Shown: positions 47,065 to 58,655, counted from the stretch's first letter. The stretch is DNA of 64,000 nt from Epinephelus fuscoguttatus (GCF_011397635.1 NC_064754.1:28996543-29060542), one strand, 5' to 3'. Numbers and translations are program-made. The notes: generated from the letters alone by a model not told the origin.

Positions 47065-48516
47065 GTAAGTCATTTTGGTTTTTTTGCTGCTTAATCAAAG
47101 GATCATTCTGGCTCTTTGGCCCCGATGTTCAGCCTGTTGGTTGTTTCACATTTTGTCAGATGAAATGATGAAAGCTACAGCAGAAGATAGGAAAACCTGA
47201 AGGTTGCTGTTGCCGTGTTGTAACGGATGTAACACTGACTGTGTTGTGTTTACTGTAGGTCTGTCTTTCTTTCAGCACTGATATTAATGGAGGTTGTTAA
47301 TTTATGTTACACATGAAGGCACGGCAGATAACAGTAGTGTTGTCACTTCAAGTAGCGACGTTAAGAATTAAACTGTATTTCTAGGTAGCGTGGTGGTGAC
47401 GTCATTATTGTCTGAGTCAAATAGCATGCATAGCATTGTAATTGACCAAGTGGTGCAGTGGCGTCCATACAAGTTACAAGCTCCTTTTCCCAAGAAAAAC
47501 TCTGGAGTGCAGCAAACTTTTTTCCAGCGGAGGTCTGGATGAAATTAAGGACAATAGAAGTGGGGATGAGTCATGCAACTGATGCCAGTGCCACATCGGG
47601 GCATTTTATTTTTTTTTTAAACTGTATTCAACAATAAAATGTACAAAAGCATCATAAAACGAACAACAGGCTACATGAGAGCTGAAACAAATTGCAATGA
47701 AAGATGAACAAATAATAAAGTAAGAAGATGACAAACAACAACAAAACAGTTAATTTCACATCATCAAATATTTTTTTGTGATATTGTAAAAATGTGTTAC
47801 ATTTCTGTTGTTCATAAGACCAAGGCAGTTCAACACTGAGTTAAATTAAATTAAAAAAAAGATGGAAAGAGGGTTGTGAACCTAAGAACTTCTGTTTATG
47901 AATAAAGAATTTCCCTGATAAAATAAAGAAGTTAACGTAAGTCAGAAACTTGTTTGTCATATCTCATAGCTCATATCATCATAGTAACAGATTATATCAT
48001 TTAGAGTAAAACAGCGAGTGATAATCGTAGTATTGAAAGCATGAAAACTTAAATCAGACCAAAATTTCATTGTTATTCTACACTGAAAAAAATAAATAAA
48101 TCAATGTTTCATCGGCATGTCCACAAAAGGACACGAGTCAGCGCTGATTATAACAAATCTATATTGATTGATTACCCATTTTCATCAGTTTACATTCATA
48201 ATAATAAAATAAGCGATATCAACAAGCTGACACTGTATGCCACAGTGAGTGTGGTGGAAAAATATATTTAAGCTTCTGTATTATACAACCTATAATATAT
48301 TTTTATTATATTTTATGCCTACATTGGCCCTTCCTATACATCAAGTAGATACCTACAGCAATAAATGACAATGGTAATGTTAGTTATTTTAAGAGCTCCT
48401 ATAGATGGTCTTTTTTAATAAGATAATTATTTGTTATTCCCATTGTGCAATTATTCCTTTAACACTGAAGGCTAATCTGGAAACTAATTCCTCCTCTTCT
48501 CGTTCAGTGAGCAGAC
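47065..48516 (+). other. Unit B 5' intron
   Basis: The stretch 47065-48010 is closely repeated at 50645-51628 (unit E). The match stops abruptly at the TTTAGAG near 48005, where unit E jumps into exon 2. No coding sequence. Confidence 0.5.
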
Positions 48517-48934
48517 ATGCTGGTTCCACAGCTGCTCCTTCAGACTCTGGAAGAGCTGCGCCAAGATGACTTTAAAAAGCTTAAATGGTTTCTCTCAATG
48601 GACATCTTGGACAGCTGCAAACCAATTCCTGTTTCCCGTCTGAAGAAGGCATCCCGGTGCGACACTGTGAGCAGGAGAGCTACGGTGAACATTTGGCTGT
48701 GAGCCTCACTGTTGAGATTCTGAAGAAGATGAGCAACAACAACGCTGCAGAGAGGTTACAGAAAACCTACACAGGTAGCTAATTTGTGTCTTTTATTGAT
48801 TATCTGTTTCTTGGTCTTTATTTCCCAGAGGGAGCAGCAGCACAGGAGAAAGTCTCTTATTCTCTTGTAACCTCCTCGTCTGCTTTGGGTCTACCAACTG
48901 CTCAGAGAATCTCTACTGATGGAGCAGCTGGTGC
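48517..48934 (+). pseudogene. PYD gene unit B (frameshifted, exon 2 interrupted)
   Basis: The PYD exon (48517-48774) begins MLVPQLLLQTLEELRQDDFK and is clearly homologous to units A, C and D. Relative to unit D, seven bases (ATGACAG) are missing after 'GTGAGCAGG' near 48676, throwing the rest of the domain (LAVSLTVEILKKMSNNNAAERLQKTY) out of frame. The donor ACAG|GTAGCT and acceptor TTTCCCAG are kept. Exon 2 (from 48829) reads EGAAAQEKVSYS to STDGAAGAM and is then cut by a LINE, so no repeat domain follows. Confidence 0.8.
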
Positions 48935-49515
48935 CATGCTATTTCTAAAACGAGATGTCCTACATCTAATACTCTGGAGTCTCCTGCCAGAAGGCAGAAG
49001 CTTAAAAAACAGAGGAAGCAGGGTGTGAGGGATCTCCCATCACCTTCTCCCCCTTTTGCTTAATGCGTGTGGCATATAAGGAGGCCACAGAAGGAAGGTC
49101 ACAGCCTACAATCTTTGATGCCGTGCATACCACTCTTTCTAGCTGTGTCTCGTTGTGCTCAGTTGTGTTTCCACACCACATCGTCACTGAAAATGTGAGA
49201 ACACACTCAACTGTCGCTCTATAGAAGCTGAGTTTCCCATCCCCGGAGACCCCAGTCGTCCTTAACTGACGCAGTGAGTGAAGCCTCTGGTGGGCCCGAC
49301 TAATAATGTTAACTGGTGTTAACTTCCCACTTTAAGTTGTCACATAGGGTTGTTCCTAGGAATTTAAAATTACTTTCTTGCTCCACCTTTTGACCATAGA
49401 TAAGCAGGGGAGGGTGAACTGCATCGCCACGCCGAAAGTCTATGATCGTTTCCTTTGTTTTGGTGATGAAAGACAGTTTACTAATTAATATCAACATATT
49501 TTCTGAGAGTGCATC
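48935..49515 (-). mobile_element. LINE reverse-transcriptase C-terminal fragment inside unit B exon 2
   Basis: On the minus strand, broken frames show RT C-terminal words typical of Rex1/L2-like fish LINEs: KTKETIIDFRRGDAVHPPLL, SNFKFLGTTLCDNLKW, RVVCTASKIVGCDLPSVASL and LLPSGRR. Stops and frameshifts are present. The insertion point follows GGTGCCAT of exon 2. Confidence 0.75.
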
Positions 49516-49531
49516 TTATTTTTTACCTCAG

Positions 49532-49648
49532 AAACAAGGACAAGAAGTTCCACATTTAGTTCATGAGTTGACAACTGAGCAAACTCCATCCACTGAGGAT
49601 GACATTGAGGTGTGGTTAAAAGCCCCAACAACAGCTAGAGGGTGTTAA
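49532..49648 (+). pseudogene. Possible third exon of PYD unit B
   Basis: Follows a TTTTTTACCTCAG acceptor and reads KQGQEVPHLVHELTTEQTPS and on to a TAA. A degraded copy of the same exon occurs at 58151, also after a CTCAG. Two copies in duplicated units argue for a genuine ancestral exon. In A and C exon 2 ends with its own stop, so this exon may belong only to the B-type genes. Confidence 0.45.
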
Positions 49649-49894
49649 GATTCTTTTTTTGTTGTTTTTTTTTTTCTTGCAAGAATAAATTGTTGTGTTT
49701 GCTCATTAGTGTCATGTATATGGTGAAAAGCTCTGATAAACTCACAGTACTAACAACAAGCCAATGAACATCCACTTTTCACTCTGGAGGTACAAAAACA
49801 GAACTAAAAGGGGAGACAATATTGGACTTACACAGTTGTGTGATGTAACTAAATACATTAACTGAAGAACTGTACTTAAATACCAAATTGAGGT
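49649..49894 (+). other. 3' flank of unit B
   Basis: A T-rich stretch with AATAAAT near 49685 that could be a poly(A) signal. No other feature. Confidence 0.4.
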
Positions 49895-50340
49895 AAAGTA
49901 GGGGAAACCGGGGATGGTTGTAACATTTTTGACGTTTCTCTCTGTATCTTTGAGTGTGCATTCAAACTGTGATACAGTAGCTGATACCTCTGTAGCACAT
50001 ATAGAAAATGCATGCTTTGGTCAAAACATAAGGAGTGAAATGTTAAAATTCAACCCATAGTCCCAGTTAGTTGTAACTAAAGACACTGAAAACTTTTCAT
50101 TCAACACTCAAATAACTTAATGTGTTGCTTGGGGTAGGTTATTATTTTTCCCATGTTGCTACATTTAATCCAGACTCTTGTAGTTGTAAACCAGCTTACC
50201 TTACAGGTAACAACTAAAACAATTGTGCTAACAACTTCCAGATATCTACATATACACATAATAAACATGATTTAAGCTTGAGTAATTTGACTACAAAGCA
50301 AAACACAATAAAACAAAAACATTATGACAGGGAATATTTT
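49895..50340 (+). mobile_element. Transposon, left copy (3'-truncated)
   Basis: Begins AAAGTAGGGGAAACCGGGGA, the inverted complement of the end at 52865-52893. Its second half (TAAACCAGCTTACCTTACA, then CATGATTTAAGCTTGAGTAA) is repeated in direct orientation at 52555-52670. The two copies bracket unit E. Confidence 0.55.
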
Positions 50341-50469
50341 ACTGAATAATCAGTACTTTCACTTTTGATAATACTGATATACTTTTACCTACATAAAAAT
50401 TATATGCATGGCTTTTACTTGTAGTGGAGTATTTTTGTAGTGTGAGTACTTTCTCTGAAGTACATGATC
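50341..50469 (+). other. Junction between transposon copy and unit E promoter
   Basis: AT-rich, no feature. The homology with the unit B upstream region begins near 50470. Confidence 0.4.
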
Positions 50470-50644
50470 TGAATACTTCCTCCACTGTTCGTGGGTACCC
50501 TTGAAGAGAATCAGACTCATGTCACTGTCAGTATTTCCTCACAATCTTAGTCACCTCTGCAGCTGCACTCTTAGTTTTTGCCAACTTCCTGAAAGTCAAA
50601 TAATAGGTGTCCCTTTATGTACATTGGTGGTATCTGTGGACACA
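50470..50644 (+). promoter_or_regulatory. Unit E promoter and 5' exon (type II)
   Basis: A close copy of 46880-47064. The donor CACA|GTAAGT is kept (50645). The interferon-response-like position is the same degenerate GAAAGTCAAA as in unit B. Confidence 0.5.
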
Positions 50645-51347
50645 GTAAGTCATTTTGGTTTTTGTTGCTTATCAAAGGATAATTTTGGCTCTTTGGCCCC
50701 GAGGTTGTTCAGCTGTTTCACATTTTGTCAAATGCAATGATGAAAGCTACAGCAGAAGCTAGGAAAACCTGAGGGCGGCTGTTGCAGCGTTGTAACAGAT
50801 GTAACACTGACTGTGTTGTTTCCTGTAGGTCTGTCTTTCTTTCAGCATTGATATTAATGTGGGTTGTTAAATAATTGCAGTGCCAAAGAGTTATGATGCT
50901 GACACTGCAGAGCGTTACACATGAAGGCACGGCAGATAACAGCAGTGAAGTGAAGCATCACTTCAAGTAGCGACATTTAGAATTTAAGTGTATTCTCAGT
51001 AGCAGGGTGGTGACGTCATTACTTTCTTAGTCAAATAGCTTTTTAATAGGGAAATTAATTCATTGACCATACAAGTTACAAGCTCCTTTTCCTAGGAAAA
51101 ACTCTGAGGGGCAGCAAACTTTTTTTCCAGCAGAGGTCTAGATGAAATTAAGGACGATAGCACTGAGGATGAGTCATGTGATTGATGCCAGCGCCACATT
51201 GGGGCATGTATTTTTTTTAAAACTGTATTCAACTAAACAATGTACTAAAACACGTCATGTATAGAACGAACAATACATGAGAGCTGAAACAAATTGCAAT
51301 GAAAGATGAACAAATAATAGATAAAGTAAGAATGATAAGATGATAAA

Positions 51348-51380
<33 letters not shown>

Positions 51381-51628
51381 AACAGTTAATTTCACATCAT
51401 CAAATAATTTTTTGTGATATTGTAAAAATGTGTTACTTTTTCTGCTGTTCATAAGACCAAGGCAGTTCAACACTGAGTTAAATTCAATCCAAAAAGATGG
51501 AAAGAGGGTTGTGAACCTAAGAACTTCTGTTTATGAATAAAGAATTTCCCTGATAAAATAAAGAAGTTAACAACAAAGGTCAGAAACGTGTTGCTCATAT
51601 CATCATAGTAACAGATTATATTATTTAG

Positions 51629-52065
51629 AGAAAGTCTCTCATTCTCTTGTAACCTCCTCGTCTGCTTTGGGTCTACCAACTGCTCAGAGAATTTCTACTG
51701 ATGGAGCAGCTGGTGCCATTGCTCCGAAGGCTCCAAATGCCCCAAATTCCTGTTACGGTGGTGTGATTGTCAGTCGTAATGTTGGAGGTAATGTTAGGGG
51801 TAATGTTGGCAGGATTGCTAGCCGTAATGTTTGGAGTGATGTTGCCCAGAATGTTGGAAGTAATGTTAGGGGTGATGTTGACATAAATGTTGGGGGTACT
51901 GTTCAGGCTAATGTTGGATCAGTTAGAGCAAGTCCTTCAACATCCCCAACAGTTAACTGTCCCCCCTACAAAATCATACGCAGAAGAACATGGAAGAATC
52001 GGTCTTTCAGGTCAAAAAGAAGGCATCTGAAAGCATTAAGTGTTGTTTCAGGAGAAATTAAGTGA
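51629..52065 (+). pseudogene. PYD gene unit E: repeat exon without PYD exon
   Basis: Sequence homologous to exon 2 of B starts abruptly at GAGAAAGTCTCT, directly joined to intron sequence that in unit B precedes the PYD exon by 500 bases. The PYD exon and the exon 2 acceptor are thus deleted (about 840 bases relative to B). The open frame continues STDGAAGAIAPKAP, then GGVIVSRNVGGNVRGNVGR and more XXNV tetrapeptide-like repeats, then a basic tail (RRRTWKNRSFRSKRRH) to TGA. Without PYD or splice acceptor it is probably a relic, although the frame is still open. Confidence 0.7.
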
Positions 52066-52489
52066 GATATCATATGAATTATGATGTGAAATAATTGAAA
52101 ATTATTCACTTATATGTACCACTGAAACAGCTGTCATCTCTCTTAATTGCCCTCGAACAAGGCACTGAACTGTACCAGCTGCTTCAGGGGCTCATGTTTC
52201 CTGTTTGTTATATACATTGAACAAAAATATATGTAATGCTGGTTACAATAACAGGCCTTCTAAAATGAGCAGTTTTATCACACAACACCACAACCAGTGG
52301 CATGGACAGGCAATATGTATCTGGGCGCACTGAGTAAGTCACCTGCATCACCAAAGTTGGACGATCTAAATGTAATGTAAATTAATAGCAGCTGGGTCCC
52401 CTTGTAGTATTGAAAAACTGACTTCAGTGCTTCCTCTGCCCCTGCATATGAGATATAAATATTCAAATGTTGCTATGTGTCTGTGTTTG
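52066..52489 (+). other. 3' flank of unit E
   Basis: The 80 bases after the stop align with the 3' UTRs of A and C (AATTATGATGTGAAATAATTG). The remainder is AT-rich without features. Confidence 0.4.
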
Positions 52490-52893
52490 TCTGTTTATGT
52501 GTTGCTTGGGGTATTATATTTTCATGTTTTTACAGTGAACCCTAACCCTGTAGTCATAAACCAGCTTACCTTACATGTACCAACTAAAACATTCACACTA
52601 ACGACTTGCATTAATGATATCTTCATAAATGCTTAAACATGATTTAAGCTTGAGTAATTTAACTACAAAGCAGCCAATACTATCACAAAAAAATAAAAAT
52701 AAAAAATAACGTTGTTTCCCTAAAATTAGTTTTTTCCTGATTAACTTGGCTGTGTCTGCCACAGGGTGCTAACTCCTAACAGGAGGAATAAGGATTAAAC
52801 TAAGTGAATCAGCTGATTCATAGCTTGTTGTTCCTAATTAAAAATTAAATGTTACATGTATCCCGTTACAACCATCCCCGGTCTCCCCTACTT
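52490..52893 (+). mobile_element. Transposon, right copy (5'-truncated)
   Basis: Shares about 180 bases in direct orientation with the left copy (49895-50340) and ends with GTTACAACCATCCCCGGTCT, the inverted match of the left copy's beginning. The pair would be explained by recombination between two copies of one element. Confidence 0.55.
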
Positions 52894-53484
52894 TTACTTG
52901 AGTTTTTCTGTTTTCTGCTACTTTATACTTTTCATTTCATTACAACTGTCTGATAACTTTGGTTACTTTGCAGATTCAGATTAATAATACAAAATATAAT
53001 CATCAAATACACTGTGATGTGTTGTCATGGATAAAGACAAAGGTAATTGATTTCTTGGTGAAATTTACAAGCTAGTTTGTAAAGTAAAAGAATATATCTC
53101 TATATTTTACTGCAGCATTTCATGTACAATGTGTCACTAATTGTAATTCAGTCATATAATATTCATTATTTTGAAATGGGCAGTTTGGTTTCTTTTTGTG
53201 TTTTAAGTAAATTGTATATGTAATACTTTTTTTACTTTGACTTAAGTAAAATTTTGAATCCAAGACTGTTGCTACTTTTACTGCAGTGAAAAATCTGTGT
53301 ACTTCTTCCTCCACCAGATCAGTTGGGCACAAACTTTGCATGTTGCATCGTAACATGTCTGCTGGATGTGTATACAAGCTGTGTGTACAGTATATATCAG
53401 TGAGGACATGTGGACCTTCAAAAAAGAGCAATAAATTCTCTGTCTCACCTTCATTCAGCCTGGTAAAGTTTAACCTTAAACTGT
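52894..53484 (+). other. No gene seen
   Basis: AT-rich. The open frames on both strands near 53120-53486 are not supported. The portion from about 53440 is homologous to 39330 onward, the beginning of the type I duplicon. Confidence 0.4.
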
Positions 53485-53679
53485 AATCAGTTTACGCCCA
53501 CTTTGACTGGTACTAGGGTTTGACTGTGCTGTCGTCAGTCTTCCCGTCAGACCATAAGGAAGTCTGAAGCTGAAGGTATCGATAAGGCTTCAGGTACGCT
53601 TCAGTTTCAGTCTGGTTTCTTTAATTGTTGGGGCTTTGGGACATCTTGGCTATTTTAGCTGACAAAACACTGACTTCAG
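53485..53679 (+). promoter_or_regulatory. Unit C promoter and non-coding 5' exon (type I)
   Basis: A close copy of the unit A block. It ends in donor CTTCAG|GTAGGT (53680). The next exon opens at 55252 after TACCTGTTCAG, nine bases before the ATG, as in unit A. Confidence 0.6.
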
Positions 53680-54394
53680 GTAGGTGCTTGATGGCGTATA
53701 CGTAATTTGTTGTGCAATGATTTTAATGGTAACTGTTGAGCAGATACAGAGGTGTCCTTGCCTGATATCTGGAATGGTTGAAAGGCTTGAAAGAGCCGTG
53801 CTCCTGTAGCATATTGGGTCCATCTGCATGCCTCTATTTATCTGTATAGTTGTAGATTTAAAAGAGTCTTTTCGGGTTATAACTTCGACAAATGTAAGAC
53901 TTTTTTTTACCGATGTCCTGTGAAAACCATCTTTTTGTGAGTTTTTTTTTAGACTAAAGTATAAATTGTTTCTGTTGTATGGAGGACCACATGTGTCACG
54001 TCAACAGCTATCACACATTTAACTGATTGATATTTAACTGATCAGTACACACCAGATTTAATACAACATTTTACAAATGAATAAATTAATCTATCAACAA
54101 AGTTTATTGGTTTTTATTTTATAATATCATTAGTTGTTGTTTATATGTTGTATTTGTTGCATTTTAAGGGTCTCTCTTGTAGAGGAGATTTTCAGTCTCA
54201 ATGTGTGTAAATATAACAACAGTAAATGAGAGACTGCAAACAGAGCAGAATGGATACATGTATCGATAAAGTATTGGCTTTTTACTGGTAAATGATTTAC
54301 AGTAACAACAAGTGTAGTTGTCATCAGTAATCTTCGAGTTATCTTCACTTTGTCTACACCGTGGCCTCTCTACTGTTGTCTGACTTTACTGTGT

Positions 54395-54450
<56 letters not shown>

Positions 54451-55251
54451 ACACGTTTGGAGGAGGTCAGCCATGCAGATAGCAGGAGAGAGAGACTGCA
54501 GCAGGATGATAAATCAAACCAAAACTTTTCAAAAGTACCAATGAAGGAACCGATAATGTCGGAGCTTGTTACTGCTGGGGTGGAGGTGGAGCTGAAAGAG
54601 CAGCAGCGGCATTGCCAGGGCAAAGGGGGAGCTGGGAAAATTTTGCAGCTGAAATAGAAAGGCAAATTGTGAGGGTGTGTTTTGTAAATGATATACTTAG
54701 AGTGACGTGTGACGTGTGTCAAGGCTGTAGCCATGGAGTCAACATTGGGGGGGACCAAATCTGCACGCCCGCACGTTTTCATCTTTTTAACCTGTTTTCG
54801 CTGCTGAGTCAGTTTTCCAATATGTTGACAGTCCTTCTTCAGTGACTACAGTTACAGTGACAGTGGGCTCCATGCTAGCTCTACAGCTTGACTGAGTAGC
54901 ACCAACTAAGGAGCAGGGCTCAGCAAAGAGTCTGTTATCCCTCTAGTTGTCACATTGTGGCATAAATTGTTAACTACCTGTGAAAAATTTTATTAATTCT
55001 ATATAACTATCCAATTAGATACCATTTGACAGAATTCTTTATAATGCTTTACATGATACTTGTGGTCCTCCAAATTTAAAGGTTGAGAATATCATAATGC
55101 TAAAAGGTATTTAAAATCCACTGGATTATCTGATAAAATATCACAAAGCTGAAAATTGAGCTGTTTTTAACAATTTATCAAAAGCTGGTTTTGCAAGACA
55201 GTAACGCTGAAGTAATTACTAACTCTAATTCCCCCTCTCCTACCTGTTCAG
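53680..55251 (+). other. Unit C 5' intron with GT microsatellite
   Basis: About 1.57 kb, partly homologous to the unit A 5' intron. It contains a GT microsatellite at 54397-54444; the poly-Val-Cys and poly-Thr-His open frames there are by-products. Confidence 0.5.
54397..54444. repeat. (GT)n microsatellite
   Basis: About 24 uninterrupted GT units in the unit C 5' intron. Unit A lacks it at the aligned place. Confidence 0.95.
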
Positions 55252-55260
55252 TGATTAGAG

Positions 55261-55922
55261 ATGCTGGTGCCACAGCTGCTCTTGGAGACTCTGGAGGACC
55301 TGAGTAAAGATGATTTCGATAAATTTAAGTGGTATCTTGGTCTCAACATCTTGAAAAACTGTGAACAAATTCCTCTGTATCAACTGGGGAGCCCATTCCG
55401 GCACAACATTGTGAGTAAGATGATCGAGAGCAACGGTGAAGAAAAGGCTGTGAACTCGACTGTTGAGATCCTGAAGATGATGAAGCACAACTACGCTGCA
55501 GAGAGGTTAAAGAAAACATACACAGGTACAGTGAATCAGTGAGTTTGTAGACGCTGGTTAACATTTGCTAAATTGTGTCTCTTACTGATTCTCTATGTCC
55601 TGGTCTTTATTTTACAGAGGGAGCAGCAGCTCAGGAGAAAGTCTCCCTTGCAGTTGGAACCTCCTCCTCATCTGCTTTGTGTCTGCCAACTGGAAGGAGA
55701 TCCTTTATTGATGGAGCAGCTGGTGCCATTGCTCCTATTCCCTCTAATGGTACCATGATTATCAGTGGTAATGTTAGGGGAAATATTGGCTATCATAGTG
55801 GTAATATGATCATCAGTGGTAATGTTCGCGGTAATATTGGCTGTAATGCTGGCAGTATTGTTGGCAATAATAATGTATTTGTTACATCCCCAGCAGTTTA
55901 CCATCACCACTATTACAATTAA
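55261..55922 (+). CDS. PYD protein with short Gly-Asn-Val repeat, unit C
   Basis: Two coding exons (55261-55525 and 55618-55922, phase 1 junction) encode 189 aa. The PYD (MLVPQLLLETLEDLSKDDFD, FKWYLGLNILKNCEQIP, AAERLKKTYTG) is full length with no stops. Exon 2 keeps the linker (EGAAAQEKVS, STDGAAGA-like FIDGAAGAIAP) but has only two core repeats (MIISGNVRGNIG twice) before an unusual HHHYYN end. AATAAA at 56029-56034 follows. Reading frame, donor, acceptor and 5' intron structure match unit A, so this is a likely functional short paralogue. Length difference in the repeat is the main divergence. Confidence 0.82.
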
Positions 55923-56364
55923 AATTAAGCAGATGTTAGGAGGGGAGTCAGTCTTACTGAAAAACTTACTGAAAGACGGTGTTCTCGGAAAATACATTAA
56001 GTTTTTTTGTCATGTGTTTAGTGTAGTTAATAAATAAAAATCAAGTGTAATATCATGACTCGTGATATGAAATTATTCACTTGAAGGTATCATTAAAGCA
56101 GCCGTCATCTCGCAAAACATGCCTACACACAGAAGCTCATGAAAATGTACTTCTTAGCCCATTTTCCAATACTACTTATGGATAGCTGACTTCAATAAAC
56201 TCATGCAAACCAAACCCTTGTATCAGGAGAACTGGATACAGATCTTGGGGCGGCCCTTCATTCATTTCTCTGAAAGTTGCCCAGTGGCACATAAAGCCAA
56301 AAAAGTTTGACTTCCTGGGATTACAATTACCAGGATCTTCTGCATTGTTTGAGCGAGGGAGCAG
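55923..56364 (+). other. 3' UTR and flank of unit C
   Basis: The 3' UTR shares CTGAAAGACGGTGTTCTCGG and the ATGACTCGTGATATGAAATT block with the 3' region of A. Poly(A) signal at 56029. From about 56280 sequence of the following inverted-repeat element begins. Confidence 0.5.
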
Positions 56365-57545
56365 CTAGTTTCTGGTTTAGCCTACTGCTAACTTGAATGG
56401 GGTTAGAGGGATTTAATTGTGAGGCTCTTCTAGACTTTCGATGTGGGGAAAAAATGGGGAAAAAGTCTTTTTGGGTGGCCTGTGGCATCATTTGATGGAC
56501 CCGGGAGTTGTAATTCAACTGTTTGGCCACTACGAAAATTGGCTTGAAAATTCAGCATATTTCCTGAGGCAAATTTCCATTTCCTAAGACAAGAAGGGCA
56601 TGTCTCTCCTTACTCTGCCTTACTTTGCTTTTGATTGGCTTACTGTGAATTCTTACCCTCACCTGAAGCAATCCCACTCCTCTTGCTTAAACCTAACCAA
56701 CCCAACCAACAATAGCAGCAAGCAGTAGTAATCAGTGGGACGGTTTGGTGCATCAGCGTCACGCCTTTGCTATCCTTTCCCCACTTTCTGCGGGCCTGCG
56801 TGCAATGGCAGATTGGTCATCGGGACGTTCGGGGGGAATCCCGATGGGATGGTCAACAAGTTGCCCCTTGTGGGCCGGTGGGGCCGGCCTGGTGGTCAAA
56901 GAAAGAAAGAAAGAAAGAAAAAAGTGAATGTCAAGCAAGTTGCTAGATGTCAGTACTGCAATGTGCGTCTCTCCCGTGTTGTTTGTTTGCTGTGAGATGT
57001 TCAGAGGGAACGAGGGTGTCAATCTTATTTTTTGATGCTTGAAGGAGGAGATAAGAGCGGCCTCTTCCAATACGAAAGAGGCCCTCGTTTTTCTTGAAAC
57101 ATGATTGGCTCAGCCGCAGTCATCAGTCATTACTCATGACAGACCAGGCTAGTTTGACCATTAGTGCTAGCTACTGAGAAAGGAGAAAGACAGAAAACAT
57201 AAAGCCGGTAAAAAAAAAAAAAAAAGGGTGGCACGAAAAAAACTCGAATAAAAAAACTTCAATCTTTACGAGAAGAGGCAGCAAAGTGCTCCAAAATAAC
57301 TGACCTGTTTGGCTGCGGAGCCGACAGTGCCATAGCAGGTGCATTAATGTGTGTGTGGGCCAATGTGTGGGCCGGTGCACCTGAATGTCCCAGGCTGAAT
57401 TTGTGTCCCAGATGGCCCCTGCCTGAGTACCCATCAGAATTTAATCCATTCAACCCAATAACATTTGGAAAGTCTAGAAGAGCCAAATCATTAAATCATT
57501 TTATCCCTATTCAAGTTAGCAGAGCACCGAACTGGAAGTAGCAGT
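56365..57545. mobile_element. Inverted-repeat DNA element
   Basis: The left arm (56370-56445) contains CTGCTAACTTGAATGGGG and GGCTCTTCTAGACTTTC. The right arm (57455-57545) carries their reverse complements, GAAAGTCTAGAAGAGCC and CTATTCAAGTTAGCAGAG. The interior is non-coding with an AAAG simple repeat (about 56898-56920). No transposase was recognised. Confidence 0.55.
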
Positions 57546-57754
57546 AGTCTCTTGTTCACCTTGGGCCCAACAGTGAGGAAGCAGCAGCATCCAGGTCATT
57601 TTATCCACAGCAGTTGAGCATTTTCTGCTTCAAGCACCACTGAGCAACTTTTATAGGAATGAACAGGATCCAGCCTCTTACACTGTATCCAGTTCTGTTA
57701 ATACATCTACGGTGATTTTTTTTTGTTATTTAATGTAAAGCACTTTGTACATTT

Positions 57755-57995
57755 GTTTTTGATATAGAATAGAAAGCCTTTATTGTCATTTTACAAATAG
57801 TATACAAGGAGATTAAGAGGGCTACATCTGATCAGGTGCCAACTAGTCATTACAACACGCAAGTAAAGAAGCAGACAACATTATTATTTATAAAATCAGA
57901 AATAAATTGTGTAAAAATAGGCTGTATCAAAGTGTTGCAAGTGTAAAATAAATAGTGTATTGCACTTAATAGAGTATAACACTAATAAGCAGTGG
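57755..57995 (-). mobile_element. LINE-type 3' terminus fragment
   Basis: The words AATAGAAAGCCTTTATTGTC and ATTTTACAAATAGTATACAA are typical of the antisense 3' end of a common fish non-LTR element. No coding portion remains. Confidence 0.4.
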
Positions 57996-58150
57996 ATTGC
58001 ACATATAGAGCAAGATCATTTATGTTTTGATCTATCAGCCTGATGACACATGACGTGTGTTTAAAGCTGTAAATAAAGTTAATTGTCATTACTGTTGTCA
58101 TAAAGTGGCTACTGTCTCCTGTTCACCTATATTGCAAACATTTGATCTCA

Positions 58151-58655
58151 GAAACAAGGACAAGAATAAAGCTGCATAACTTTTGTTCATGTGAACTGTT
58201 ACCTGAGCAAAATTCAGTCACTGAGGATGACAGTGAGAAAGCTCTTGGCAAGAAAATGTTTTGTTGGTTCTCTTTCTAGCCATACAGATATTTTTTGTAT
58301 TATTTGCCGCTTTTATTTTGAGTTATCTGAATTATTGAAATTTAATTCTTCAATACAAGGAGCACCGGAAACTAAATAACTTATTTTTAAAAATTCTTCT
58401 GCGTCCTACTTGTGTATTTTGTTGTTGTTTATTTCTATGATTTCCTTTCATTTTCTGTTTGATATGCATTTAACAGAATTATTTGAAATTAAATAAATAA
58501 AGTTGATGAAACTGTGAGATATGAGGATTGTTGTCTTTTCTTCATCCTAAAATCAAAATTATGCTCTAATGGTGACTTTTTCTGGCATTACTGTTACACA
58601 TTTATTTCTGATATCATTTGACTTTCCCAATAATAAATGCCTCCAGTCATCTAGT
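58151..58655 (+). pseudogene. Relict 3' part of a PYD unit
   Basis: After CTCAG at 58150 the sequence AAACAAGGACAAGAA matches the possible third exon at 49532 but is then out of frame. From 58495 to 58655 the flank (GTTGATGAAACTGTGAGATA, then CTGGCATTACTGTTACACAT) is repeated nearly exactly downstream of unit D at 61170-61335. An extra PYD unit therefore once lay between C and D; its PYD and repeat exons are gone. Confidence 0.55.
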
